NCBI GenBank assembly: GCA_903897855.1
Contig: CAIUDH010000094.1
Span: 1-35,198, forward strand
Origin: an uncultured Bacteroidota bacterium
GTDB taxonomy: Bacteria; Bacteroidota; Bacteroidia; UKL13-3
Reading direction: 5' to 3'
Length of the DNA: 35,198 nucleotides
Both the position numbers and the translations under genes were made by a program. Numbering within the stretch: the first letter of the stretch is position 1; the number at the start of each line of letters is the position of its first letter. The notes under the pieces are model-generated. The model searched no databases. It worked only from the letters and a program-made list of their open reading frames with translations, and was not told the DNA's origin. Below, one piece after another: positions 26,301-33,872 of the stretch.

Positions 26301-26398
26301 AAAATTATGTAAGCGAGCAAGTGCAACGGCTCACCGGGGGGCGTCAGACACCAACCTCTCGAAGAGAAAATTTTGATTCCGATTGGATTCTGTGGTAA
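23309..26398 (+). CDS. Exported WD40-repeat protein with C-terminal caspase-like (C14) protease domain
   Basis: 1029 residues. A signal peptide (about 1-21) directs export. Residues about 24-565 form beta-propeller blades; classical GH...WD blades are at 30-60, 207-237 and 524-554, with degenerate blades between. A linker with an Ig-like beta domain (about 655-745) leads to the caspase-like domain (757-1029): MYFIGLGVTHY, SGHGI with His834, and DACHSG with Cys884, so the catalytic dyad is intact. A long insert follows the Cys, then VVISAAGG. Near the end DLNKDHKTTISE (985-996) fits a calcium EF-hand loop, followed by TGGRQTP. Prokaryotic caspase-like proteins are usually cytosolic; export here is notable. 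The stop codon lies inside a terminator hairpin. Confidence 0.88.
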   Translation: MNKAQFIFYFLLFCNITLWTQRAELAIQRGHSNTIRLVSYSPSGELLASFGDDKQLVIWDVRKGKEIKSISLGQDNIDQIVFSADNQGVFIRHTGTYSYYNIGRSIFETWPSVEIIARNRMHYIALDNLFEVVIKNAKLYKKKPKEKKKIFQKSAEYFDEYFTAVDVSVANNLIIAGNDDGKVYLFKLSNGAKVPDATGTKRRTLTGHLSNITDLCFSPDQNYFATASADRSIIIWNTKTLRIERRLYTQSFRNYALAFSDDGNKLAVGNEIGQVKLIDLASTNIALINYPLHIHPVSKIQFDGNDKIMTSGYDNTLRITDLKTGESSFDLHYLKGLTIPNLINGFFEKGLKYYRNPYSIIKTFDHSRQGQYLAYSGVTKSRDYPILRVVDLHSKKEKRVVKQVKQIQSIRFVSDSTFISCDGSDSICYWTLLRNKIIFNTIVLPIEVTDVEIIDARYLLLRNGNSFSVYDGLNKVIIAQLPILSTCYTFDRERGQLLFADVNYLIHLFDLREHSFHETKVFRGHSDEVRCISFHPSKNVFASTGFDASIKLWDLATGELLVSIVPIGKDDRIVLTEENKYLISKKNLNSVGFKVGTSFFLAEQFDMEYNRPDLVLERLGFTEQKTLDIYKNAYVKRWKRMSYSESDTLLAVPKISLLNADRIPLVTKEDKVTIKIKATDDRLRLKRLLVEVNSIPIYGTQGVDLTASQSHAWDTLLEIKLSPGMNKISVSCINEQGIQSYRESFETEFIGSVAKSKMYFIGLGVTHYQDTNFNLKYAAKDIFDLASGIKKLYPEAKIILLTDSEATRENILKLKEQLMLTGINDKVIISLSGHGILGDKLDFYYATHDIDFRHPEIRGLLYDDLESLFDGIPARNKLLLVDACHSGEIDKTLDLKVDEKSGTTAVANGKVSVPRGAELLVDSNSIGMQNSFELMKEVFADISHGNGAVVISAAGGLEYALESNRWNNGVFTYAVLQALQGRKADLNKDHKTTISELKNYVSEQVQRLTGGRQTPTSRRENFDSDWILW

Positions 26399-26434
26399 TG
26401 CCGCTGGGATTAAATTAAAGGGCATTACCTTTTA
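26394..26434 (+). terminator. Terminator of the caspase operon, overlapping its stop codon
   Basis: GGTAATGCC (26394-26402) pairs with GGCATTACC (26421-26429) across an 18-nt loop, followed by TTTTAG. The stem includes the caspase stop codon and the T tail reaches the stop codon of the convergent arr gene. Confidence 0.65.
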
Positions 26435-26860
26435 GTCCTCTATGGCCTCAATACCTTGTTGCTTTAGTCGTTCAAGGTTATCCTTCATGGATTTAAGTTG
26501 TTCGGGTGCGTGATGGGACCAGGCGGTCATCTCACCCATGATTTTAAGGGGATGCAGAGAGCGGAATGATTTTGTTGGATTTCCCGGATATTTCTTGTCG
26601 GTTAGGTTGGGGTCGTCTTCGATAGGGCCTGTAGGATCCACGATATAAATTCTTTCACGTCCTTCTCCAACGGCAAGTTCAGCCCCCCAAATAGCAGCAT
26701 CCAAGGTGGCTGTAAGGTAAATATATTTCGCTTTATTTCCTTGTCCGTAATTCGAATTAAAACCAGGGTTTATAAAGTCTCCCTCATTCAAATTTGCTTT
26801 GGTGCCGTGAAAGAATTGTAGGGTACTTGTGTCGGGGGGCGGTTTTATTGATTTATCCAT
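26432..26860 (-). CDS. arr: Rifampin ADP-ribosyltransferase (Arr family)
   Basis: 142 residues from ATG 26860; an in-frame ATG 21 nt upstream is also possible. The protein matches Arr along its length: FFHGTK (16-21), DFINPGFNSNYG, the segment AKYIYLTATLDAAIWGAELA and IYIVDPTGPIEDDPNLTDKK, ending in the family's EMTAWSHHAPEQL region. The catalytic residues of the mycobacterial enzyme (His19, Tyr49, Asp84, from memory) fall at His18, Tyr48 and Asp83, a constant offset of one. Arr inactivates rifamycins by transferring ADP-ribose from NAD+ to a hydroxyl group. It is convergent with the caspase operon, with no integron or transposon signs next to it, so it looks like a resident chromosomal gene. 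Confidence 0.92.
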   Translation of the reverse strand: MDKSIKPPPDTSTLQFFHGTKANLNEGDFINPGFNSNYGQGNKAKYIYLTATLDAAIWGAELAVGEGRERIYIVDPTGPIEDDPNLTDKKYPGNPTKSFRSLHPLKIMGEMTAWSHHAPEQLKSMKDNLERLKQQGIEAIED

Positions 26861-26957
26861 TCGTCTTTTTTTTAATGTCATTGCTGTCCACTTGATTGTT
26901 CATGATACCATTTCCGTATTAAAAGAGGGGTGCGAAACAGCAAAGGTGCTGCATTTT

Positions 26958-27620
26958 CTAACTTGTTTGAGTAGGTCTTTTTATTTTTACGATATCAATC
27001 ATTATTTTCACGATACAAAAGGCTGTAATCGAATACAGATAAGCTGTCGATTGGTTTAACGGGATCTCAGTTTCGGTGTCACTAAATCCTCCTTTTAAAT
27101 AAACAATAATAAAAGCAGTGATAATTACTGCAAGATGAATAATAATTTGTCGGTTATCAAAAATTGGAGCGTAATCGGAAGCTCGTGACTTTTTGTACTC
27201 CTCATTGAGAACAAAATTTAATAGAAACTGTATCGCCTGATTTAAAACAAATCCAAGAAGCGCAAAATTAAATGTCGTATTCAGAAAAAACAAAATGTCT
27301 TTCACCGCTTGCTCCCCGGCTTTGCCCGACAAGGCAAAACCTAAGATAGGAACCAGGAATATGAGATAGAAGAAGAAAATAAGTGTCCGAATGCTTAAGT
27401 ATGTTATTGCTTTTTTAGCTAAAGAAAGGGAAGGTATCATGGGGTCATCACCTCGGCTAAAAAGTATTTTCAAAGCGTTAAACACAGCGATGATCAATGT
27501 TTCAATCCAGTACAAGTAAAAAACCGTAAAAGGCGACCAGTTCCATTGCCAGACGCCCCAGATGGGAAGCAGATTGATGGCAATGGTAAATGCGAGTGAG
27601 GGTATTTTATCTTTATACAT
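26958..27620 (-). CDS. Multi-pass membrane protein, DUF6498-like
   Basis: 220 residues from ATG 27620. A -7 element (minus TATGTTTG, 27635-27628) lies 7 nt upstream, so the longer in-frame start at 27650 would lie upstream of the promoter. About six hydrophobic helices are visible (near 8-27, 34-54, 72-98, 107-137, 159-178, 197-215). The motif FYLYWIETLIIAVFNALKIL in helix two is typical of the DUF6498 family as I recall it. Function is unknown. The arr gene begins 97 nt downstream on the same strand, and read-through is possible. Confidence 0.7.
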   Translation of the reverse strand: MYKDKIPSLAFTIAINLLPIWGVWQWNWSPFTVFYLYWIETLIIAVFNALKILFSRGDDPMIPSLSLAKKAITYLSIRTLIFFFYLIFLVPILGFALSGKAGEQAVKDILFFLNTTFNFALLGFVLNQAIQFLLNFVLNEEYKKSRASDYAPIFDNRQIIIHLAVIITAFIIVYLKGGFSDTETEIPLNQSTAYLYSITAFCIVKIMIDIVKIKRPTQTS

Positions 27621-27627
27621 AAGATTG

Positions 27628-27635
27628 CAAACATA
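27628..27635 (-). promoter_or_regulatory. -7 promoter element (DUF6498-like gene)
   Basis: The minus strand reads TATGTTTG, matching TANNTTTG, 7 nt from the chosen ATG. The transcript would be leaderless or nearly so. Confidence 0.35.
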
Positions 27636-27746
27636 ATACGGAAAGAGCATTATGCGCTAACATCAATGTAAATAAAATACATTCAACATCCCGGCATCGA
27701 AACAGGAAACATAAAGAGTGGAAATGTGATTTCGGAAAAATTGAAA

Positions 27747-27787
27747 TAAAAAAAAACTGCCAACATAAAGAAGGCAGTTTTTTTTAT
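27747..27787. terminator. Bidirectional intrinsic terminator
   Basis: AACTGCC (27755-27761) pairs with GGCAGTT (27773-27779); an A run precedes and a T run follows. On the minus strand it ends the TonB receptor gene, whose stop lies 20 nt away. Confidence 0.85.
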
Positions 27788-27805
27788 TTAGAATGTACTT
27801 ATAGT

Positions 27806-30800
27806 TTAGTTAAATGAGTAGCGTATGCCAAATTGCATTTGCCAAACATCTTCCATGGTAAAGCGAGGCTTGGTAACAGTAACCGGTAATACCCCTGTTT
27901 GATTATCAATTTGCATTTGATAAACTGGTTGATTGGTATTGGCGTCACGTTTTACAAATTTCAATGGCACATTATTTACCACTTGATTACCTACACCCCA
28001 ACCTTTGTTTAAGAGGTTGCCCAAATTGTAAATGTCGGCATGAATTTGCAAACTGTGTTTGGTGTTCTTCACTTTAATAGAATAATTTTGTGCATAGCTA
28101 AAATCTACGGTGGTATACATTTTTAATAATGCCCCGTTACGTTCTGCATATTTTCCACGATTGGCTTTTAAATAATCATTACTGTTGATTAAAGTTTCAA
28201 AAGCAACTTGTTGGTCAGCGATAGAATAGGTTTTAGCACCTGCTGTTAAGGCTTGGAACTGCAAATCTGTTGCTTTTGATGGGATAAACATCAAGTCGTT
28301 ATTGCTAATTTGATCGCCATTAACATCACCGTTAATTGCGAATGAATAGCGTCCTTGACTTCCACTTTGGAAGAAGATTCCGATGGTTTGAGAAAATGCT
28401 TCAGTATGCTTATGTGTATAAGAAATAGCAGCAATAACACGTTGACGTTGATCGAAGTCGGAATAGGCTAAAGATGGCTTGTTATTTCCATTCACCGTTA
28501 AGTTATTTGTCCATGATGAGAAGGCGATAGAGCTTGCTGAGGTTAAATCTTTCGCCATGGCAAAATTGTAGGCGGCCATTAAATAAACACCTTCTTTGAA
28601 AGTTTTTTCCAATTTGGCAGTAATCGACATCGACGAACCCATATTATTGCTTCTTAATACCGTGGCATCATTAATCGATTTGTTGATTTTATTGGTATCG
28701 TTTTTATTCGCAGTCACCGCAATTAGATTACCATAGTATGGACGGTTATCAACACCGGTGTAAGTACCAACCGATGGTTTCATATTGGCATTGATATAAT
28801 AAACGGCGTTCACATTCTTACTAAAGATACCTTCAAAAGTACCGATAACTCCTCCAGGCAATTTCGCATCGACAGCCACATTGGTTCTCCATAATTGTGG
28901 GAACTTGTAATCTTGATCAACCACGGCGATATTATAGGTAGATGGCAAGGTAGGGGTTGCAGGAATGTATTTGGTAGGATCGGCACTAAACTGATAAGCC
29001 GTTGTATTGCTAATATTCATAGCCCCTGTTAAAACACCATTATTACCCACTTGGTTAGAAACATAAACAAATGGAGGAGTGCCACTAAATAATCCAGTAC
29101 CACCTCTTACCTGTAATGAACGATCTCCTTTTACATTCCAGTTGAATCCAATACGTGGAGAGAATAACGGATTTGATTTAGGTAATTTATCGGTATGTAA
29201 TGAAAGTGGTTTTCCTGTTTCATCCATAAATGCCAAAGTGTCGACTTTTGGATTGTTTAAAGCGGTATTGCCATACATTGGGATATCGACACGAACGCCT
29301 GCTGTTAATTTAAAGCGTGAGCTTACATTATACTCATCCTGAACATAAATACCAGGGTAGTTAACTTTGGTAGTTGCTGTAGGTAAGCCTTTGTCGGCCA
29401 ATGCCGAATAAGTTAATTGATATTGACGAATAGATACTAAACCACCGGTAGTATCGCCATTAGCCGATTTGTAGAAATCGCTTAATGAATTAAACGCAAA
29501 GTTTCCATAATAGCGGGGGGTGAAAGTATTCTCAAATTTATATTGTTGGTAGTTAATCCCAGCAGTAATAGTATGTTTGTTGAAATACTTTGTGAAGTTA
29601 TCTTGAAATTGAATCACATCTGTATTTAAAATATTGTTCGGTGTAAACAGCTCGTAACCAAAAGAGGTGTAAGTTTTCCCACCCGATAAAATATCTACAA
29701 AAGGAAACGGTGTTGCGTTATTTGACGAACGAAAATCGCGCATGGCAGTATAGCCTATCTGCACTGAGTTAGTCATGCTATTGCCAATATTGGTATTTAA
29801 TTCAGCAATAACTGAAGTAAGATTATTATTGATAATATAATTTGCATTTGAGAATCCAAGTGCGTCGGTATTATTCGAACGGTTACCACTAATAACACCA
29901 CTATTACTCATAGGCACGTCACGTTTAGAATAAAGACTGTTGTAACGAACACTTACCCTGTTTTTATCGTTCACATTCCAATCAATTTTCGCTAAAAATT
30001 TATTACTCTCGGTGAGCAAAGCATAGTTTTCATATCCTCCAGCATCATATCCATATTTATTCATCAAGAAACTATGTAATGAGTCGAGTGAAGAAGCAGT
30101 AACTCTGGTTACATTGGCTCCTGAAACACCTGACCTGGCTGCTAAATATTGGGTTGCAGGATCGCTGCGGCGTTCAAACTCTCCGTTTACGAAGATGAAC
30201 AGTTTGTTTTTTATGATTGGGGCACCCAACCGAAAGCCAGTTTGATTCACACTGAACTTGTTAGGGGTTACTGTATTGTCGCCGGCATAACGACCTACCA
30301 TTGATTCGTTTCTGGAATTTCTAAAAATCGAAGCTTCGATAGTGTTGGTACCTGAACGTGTTACGGTATTAATTCCGGCACCGGTAAAGCCATTATAGCG
30401 AATATCAAATGGGGCAAGATTTACTTGAATTTCTTGTATCGCATCCAATGAAATTGGAGTTGAATTGGTTTGTCCGCCTGGTGCAGAAGCCAATCCAAAA
30501 CTATTGTTAAATACAGAACCATCAATGGTTAAATTATTATATCGGCTATCTTGTCCAGCAAATGAAATACCTGCCCCTGCGGTAGAAGCAACTGAACTTG
30601 AACGTCCTTGTGGTGTTAAACGCAAGAAATCGTACAAGCTACGGTTAATGGTAGGTAATGTTTGCAATTGCTCCTTACTGATGGTGGTAGAAGCACCTGT
30701 ACGTTTATCATTAAGAATACTATTTTTTTCTACTACCACCTCTGCTGTAGCCAAATCCACCGTGTTCTCAATCAATACAAAATTAGCTTCGAAAGCTTGT

Positions 30801-31099
30801 CCTAAACTTAGATAAATATTCTCTAGTTTTTGGGTTTTGTATCCGATAAAGGAAATGGTCAAAGTATAAGGACCACCTATACGAACAGAGGGCAAATTAA
30901 AAGAACCATCTTTACGAGTGGTGTTGCCCGAAATACTACCAGATGGGTTGTGTAAAGCAGCTACGGTAGCTCCTATAATTGCTTCGCCTTTAGAATCTAC
31001 GACCTTCCCCATGATTGATGAAGAAGTCGCATTTTGTGCCATTCCATGAATCGACACCATCGAAATTAGTAAAAAAATTAAATGTTTAAAATGGATCAT
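27806..31099 (-). CDS. Oar-like TonB-dependent outer-membrane receptor
   Basis: 1097 residues. The signal peptide ends at GMAQ (residue 22). A carboxypeptidase regulatory-like domain follows (about 28-115: IMGKVVDSKGEAIIGATV, SFIGYKT), then the plug (about 125-260) with RTGASTTISKEQLQTLP, YNNLTIDGSVFNN and INTVTRSGTN. The remainder is a large beta-barrel ending in MQFGIRYSFN. The layout matches the Oar subfamily, which lacks a SusD partner; no SusD gene is seen on either side. Oar of Myxococcus is needed to export a protease, but the cargo of other members is mostly unknown. It is a single gene with its own terminator. A possible -7 element (minus TAGATTTG, 31225-31218) would give a leader of about 110 nt. 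Confidence 0.92.
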   Translation of the reverse strand: MIHFKHLIFLLISMVSIHGMAQNATSSSIMGKVVDSKGEAIIGATVAALHNPSGSISGNTTRKDGSFNLPSVRIGGPYTLTISFIGYKTQKLENIYLSLGQAFEANFVLIENTVDLATAEVVVEKNSILNDKRTGASTTISKEQLQTLPTINRSLYDFLRLTPQGRSSSVASTAGAGISFAGQDSRYNNLTIDGSVFNNSFGLASAPGGQTNSTPISLDAIQEIQVNLAPFDIRYNGFTGAGINTVTRSGTNTIEASIFRNSRNESMVGRYAGDNTVTPNKFSVNQTGFRLGAPIIKNKLFIFVNGEFERRSDPATQYLAARSGVSGANVTRVTASSLDSLHSFLMNKYGYDAGGYENYALLTESNKFLAKIDWNVNDKNRVSVRYNSLYSKRDVPMSNSGVISGNRSNNTDALGFSNANYIINNNLTSVIAELNTNIGNSMTNSVQIGYTAMRDFRSSNNATPFPFVDILSGGKTYTSFGYELFTPNNILNTDVIQFQDNFTKYFNKHTITAGINYQQYKFENTFTPRYYGNFAFNSLSDFYKSANGDTTGGLVSIRQYQLTYSALADKGLPTATTKVNYPGIYVQDEYNVSSRFKLTAGVRVDIPMYGNTALNNPKVDTLAFMDETGKPLSLHTDKLPKSNPLFSPRIGFNWNVKGDRSLQVRGGTGLFSGTPPFVYVSNQVGNNGVLTGAMNISNTTAYQFSADPTKYIPATPTLPSTYNIAVVDQDYKFPQLWRTNVAVDAKLPGGVIGTFEGIFSKNVNAVYYINANMKPSVGTYTGVDNRPYYGNLIAVTANKNDTNKINKSINDATVLRSNNMGSSMSITAKLEKTFKEGVYLMAAYNFAMAKDLTSASSIAFSSWTNNLTVNGNNKPSLAYSDFDQRQRVIAAISYTHKHTEAFSQTIGIFFQSGSQGRYSFAINGDVNGDQISNNDLMFIPSKATDLQFQALTAGAKTYSIADQQVAFETLINSNDYLKANRGKYAERNGALLKMYTTVDFSYAQNYSIKVKNTKHSLQIHADIYNLGNLLNKGWGVGNQVVNNVPLKFVKRDANTNQPVYQMQIDNQTGVLPVTVTKPRFTMEDVWQMQFGIRYSFN

Positions 31100-31463
31100 A
31101 TAATATTGATTAGGTTAAAAAAAATAAGCCAATTAGAATCAATTCCAAATTGTATTAAACTTCTATATGTATCTGTACCTTGTGTGATAGTACAATTTCA
31201 GAATCTTGATTCTTGGGCAAATCTAATTTTCTTGAGTTTAGGTAGTGTTAATTGAATATTAACATATTGCAAACAAAGAGTTCCATTTCGCTGTTCTGAA
31301 TAACTATGATGAATTCATTATTGATTTCTTTAGGACCCGTTTTTAATGGTCATTCAAAAATATATAAACAGCCGATTTGTTTGTTGAACCAATAATTTTA
31401 AACTCGCTTCACATTCTGGTCACACATTTAGAATTATTTGCCGACAAAATAATTTCCTTCATC
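31100..31463. other. 364-bp divergent intergenic region
   Basis: It separates the TonB receptor (-) from the phosphoesterase (+). No gene or RNA is seen. The only promoter-like match is CAAATCTA at 31218-31225 (minus TAGATTTG) for the receptor. A short in-frame extension from 31377 ahead of the phosphoesterase does not look coding. Confidence 0.5.
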
Positions 31464-32303
31464 ATGCATAAAAGAGAAATTGAGATCGCCGTTGTTTCAG
31501 ATGTTCATTTGGGTACTTACGGTTGCCATGCTGACGAACTAAATCAGTATCTAAGTTCTATTAAACCTCGAACCCTCATTTTAAATGGCGACATCATTGA
31601 CATGTGGCAATTCAGCAAATCCTATTTTCCTGAGTCACATATAAAAGTCATCAGAACTATTCTGAAATTTATTGAAGATGGGGTTAAGGTATACTATATC
31701 ACCGGCAACCATGATGAGAAACTGCGAAGTTTTACCAATTTATACTTAGGGAAATTAACCGTCACCGATAAGCTGATTATGACTATTGACGGTAAACAAA
31801 CTTGGTTCTTTCATGGCGATATCTTTGATGTAAGCATGAAGCATGCGAAGTGGTTGGCAAAACTCGGAGGCAAAGGGTATGATTTGCTAATTGTGCTCAA
31901 TAAAACCATCAACAATATTTTATTTCGGTTGGGCTACGGAAGAATTTCGCTCTCCAAGAAAATTAAGGACAGTGTAAAAAAAGCAGTCTCTTTTATTTCC
32001 GACTTCGAGAGCACGGTGATCGAATTAGCAGCATGTCAAAATTACGACACTGTGGTATGTGGGCATATTCATTCACCGATCATCAAGACGGTGGTAGAAG
32101 GTGGGCGTGATATTAATTATATGAATTCGGGCGATTGGGTTGAGAATCTATCCTCTTTAGAATATAATAATAACAGCTGGAAGGTATATAAATTTCATGA
32201 GCAAACAACACTAAGTAGTGCTCTGGCTATGCCCCAAAGAAACAAGATTAAATTGACTCGAAAAGATTTGGAACTCTCCTTACAAGAGCTTACTATTTTA
32301 TAA
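31464..32303 (+). CDS. LpxH-like metallophosphoesterase (UDP-2,3-diacylglucosamine diphosphatase family)
   Basis: 279 residues from ATG 31464, which places the first motif at the usual distance from the N-terminus; an upstream in-frame ATG at 31377 adds a non-conserved stretch. The five calcineurin-like motifs are SDVHLG (Asp13, His15), NGDIID (Asp43), GNHD (82-84), HGD (His117) and GHIH (200-203). LpxH-type enzymes hydrolyse UDP-diacylglucosamine to lipid X on the cytosolic face of the inner membrane. This longer subfamily, often next to a glycosyltransferase, may act on a different lipid-linked or nucleotide-linked substrate. The glycosyltransferase follows after 8 nt and is certainly co-transcribed. 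Confidence 0.85.
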   Translation: MHKREIEIAVVSDVHLGTYGCHADELNQYLSSIKPRTLILNGDIIDMWQFSKSYFPESHIKVIRTILKFIEDGVKVYYITGNHDEKLRSFTNLYLGKLTVTDKLIMTIDGKQTWFFHGDIFDVSMKHAKWLAKLGGKGYDLLIVLNKTINNILFRLGYGRISLSKKIKDSVKKAVSFISDFESTVIELAACQNYDTVVCGHIHSPIIKTVVEGGRDINYMNSGDWVENLSSLEYNNNSWKVYKFHEQTTLSSALAMPQRNKIKLTRKDLELSLQELTIL

Positions 32304-32311
32304 TTCTTGAT

Positions 32312-33337
32312 ATGAAAATATTATTCGCAATTCAAGGCACAGGCAATGGTCATTTGAGCAGAGCCAAAGAGATAATCCCTTTCTTACTTAAATATGCTGA
32401 TGTCGATCTCTTAGTGAGTGGGACTCAGTCTCAGATTGAACTTCCTTATATTGTAAAATACAAAAAAAGAGGTATTAGTTTTACTCCTGGTGTCGATGGC
32501 AAGATAGACTACCGGCATACGATTAAAAATTTAAAGCCATGGGAGTTTATGAAAGATATTTATCAGCTTCCTGTGGCAGATTACGATTTGGTTCTAAACG
32601 ATTTTGAGCCCATCACTGCCTGGGCTTGTAAATTAAAAGGCAAAGAGTGTGTTTCCTTAAGTCATCAGGCCTCTTTCTTATCGACCCAAACTCCAAGGCC
32701 AGATAAAAAAAGTGTTTGGTGTGAGAAGTTGTTTCGCCATTATGCTCCTTGTTCTCATCATATTGGTTTTCATTTCAAAAATTATGATCAATTTATTAAA
32801 ACACCGATCATACGAAATGATGTGAGAGTATTGGAACCTACCCAATTGAATCATATCACCGTATATCTTCCAGCCTACAGCTTGGATTTCCTAGCGCCTT
32901 TTTTAGAGAAGGTGGAAGATGTAGAATGGCATGTGTTCACCAAGAACCATCTCACCGATTTTCATCATCGAAATATCAAACTCATGCCGATTACCAATGA
33001 AGGCTATTTAAAAAGCTTGGCAAGCAGCCTTGGCTTGCTTACTGGCGGTGGCTTTGAAGCTCCTGCAGAAGCAACCTTTCTCAACAAAAAAGTTTTAATG
33101 ATTCCGATTCAAGGGCATTATGAGCAGTTATGTAATTCTGTAGCATTCAAAAATTTAGGAGGGTCCTATGTGAAAAATATCAATTTAGATTTCAAGGTGA
33201 AATTAAATCAATGGCTTAATTTCTATGCCCCCATAAAGATAAACTTCCCTGATATAACTCGAGATATCGTAGAAGAAGTAATCAACTTAAAGGAGCGCTT
33301 CGCTTCTAATACAAATGATCCAGCACCTTCTTTCTAA
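32312..33337 (+). CDS. GT-B glycosyltransferase family protein (PF13528-like)
   Basis: 341 residues. The N-terminal GTGNGHLSRA (9-18) and C-terminal nucleotide-sugar site GGGFEAPAEA (245-254) with GHYEQLCN (268-275) are the signature of the GT28/MurG-like GT-B family members annotated as MJ1255/VC2487-type. No membrane helix is visible, so it probably acts at the cytosolic face of the inner membrane on a lipid acceptor. Coupled to the upstream phosphoesterase (8-nt gap), it may build a glycolipid. The donor sugar and acceptor cannot be read from sequence. Confidence 0.82.
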   Translation: MKILFAIQGTGNGHLSRAKEIIPFLLKYADVDLLVSGTQSQIELPYIVKYKKRGISFTPGVDGKIDYRHTIKNLKPWEFMKDIYQLPVADYDLVLNDFEPITAWACKLKGKECVSLSHQASFLSTQTPRPDKKSVWCEKLFRHYAPCSHHIGFHFKNYDQFIKTPIIRNDVRVLEPTQLNHITVYLPAYSLDFLAPFLEKVEDVEWHVFTKNHLTDFHHRNIKLMPITNEGYLKSLASSLGLLTGGGFEAPAEATFLNKKVLMIPIQGHYEQLCNSVAFKNLGGSYVKNINLDFKVKLNQWLNFYAPIKINFPDITRDIVEEVINLKERFASNTNDPAPSF

Positions 33338-33367
33338 TTTTCCTAACAGACATTGACTTTAATCCAT

Positions 33368-33386
33368 AGGGGGCATACCCCTTTTA
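33368..33386 (+). terminator. Proximal terminator of the phosphoesterase-glycosyltransferase unit
   Basis: AGGGG (33368-33372) pairs with CCCCT (33378-33382) over a 5-nt loop, followed by TTTTA. It lies 30 nt after the glycosyltransferase stop. Confidence 0.55.
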
Positions 33387-33455
33387 TAACGATGTAACCG
33401 TGGTAATAAATCTTAAGTAGTTTTTAACGCTAATTCAACCAGGAATTCAAGAAAA

Positions 33456-33488
33456 AACAAAAACCCCTGAATGTCTTCAGGGGTTTTT
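33456..33488. terminator. Strong bidirectional intrinsic terminator
   Basis: CCCCTGAA (33464-33471) pairs perfectly with TTCAGGGG (33476-33483) over a 4-nt loop. It has an A-rich run before it and TTTTT after it, so it works on both strands. On the minus strand it lies directly downstream of the first 14-bp repeat copy. Confidence 0.9.
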
Positions 33489-33499
33489 CGGTTTAGGAT

Positions 33500-33513
33500 A
33501 GTAGCCCGTAGGG
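33500..33513. repeat. 14-bp direct repeat, copy 1 (tRNA-end-like)
   Basis: AGTAGCCCGTAGGG, identical to 35184-35197. It could be an attachment-site copy produced by insertion of the intervening 1.7 kb, or a member of the CCGTAGG repeat family. Confidence 0.5.
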
Positions 33514-33647
33514 TGGTTGAAATCTCTTTTCAAATCGCGGTTTATTAGAATCAATAAAACCCATAAAACTCAATTTTTATAGTAGTTTTACAAATATTAC
33601 TGTTTAGATAATCCCCGATTTCGCCCAATAAAGTCATAGGTAAAAAT

Positions 33648-33677
33648 CCACCTGTTTGAGAAAAACGCCACCTGTTT
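33648..33677. mobile_element. Possible IS21-type element end remnant
   Basis: CCACCTGTTT occurs at 33648-33657 and again at 33668-33677, exactly 20 bp apart, with a further CCACC at 33680. Multiple short repeats containing CCACCTGTTT-like text are typical of IS21-family termini as I recall them. No istA or istB gene is present, so at most one end remains. Confidence 0.3.
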
Positions 33678-33872
33678 TTCCACCAAAATAGTTTTTTTAT
33701 AGGATAATTCTTTGCGAATTTAAAAGGAATATTTTTCTAATTTATTCAATGGATCTGAACTCCATCAAATCTTAGTATTTTATTAGCATACCATTTCGAA
33801 CTGCTTATGTTTTTATTCCCGATATCGAAAAACCTGTTTTTTAAAACCCTAAAATTATAAGAAACCATTTCA

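Larger units (their letters stand above)
33338..33872. other. Gene-free region between glycosyltransferase and ATPase
   Basis: It holds two terminator hairpins (33368-33386 and 33456-33488), the first copy of a 14-bp tRNA-end-like repeat (33500-33513), a short inverted repeat TTGAAA-N5-TTTCAA (33517-33533) and a pair of CCACCTGTTT repeats resembling an IS21-type end. No protein-coding gene is seen. Confidence 0.6.

Noticed and set aside
33648..33677. Two CCACCTGTTT units considered as a CRISPR array
   Set aside because: There are only two short units with a 10-nt spacer and no cas genes.
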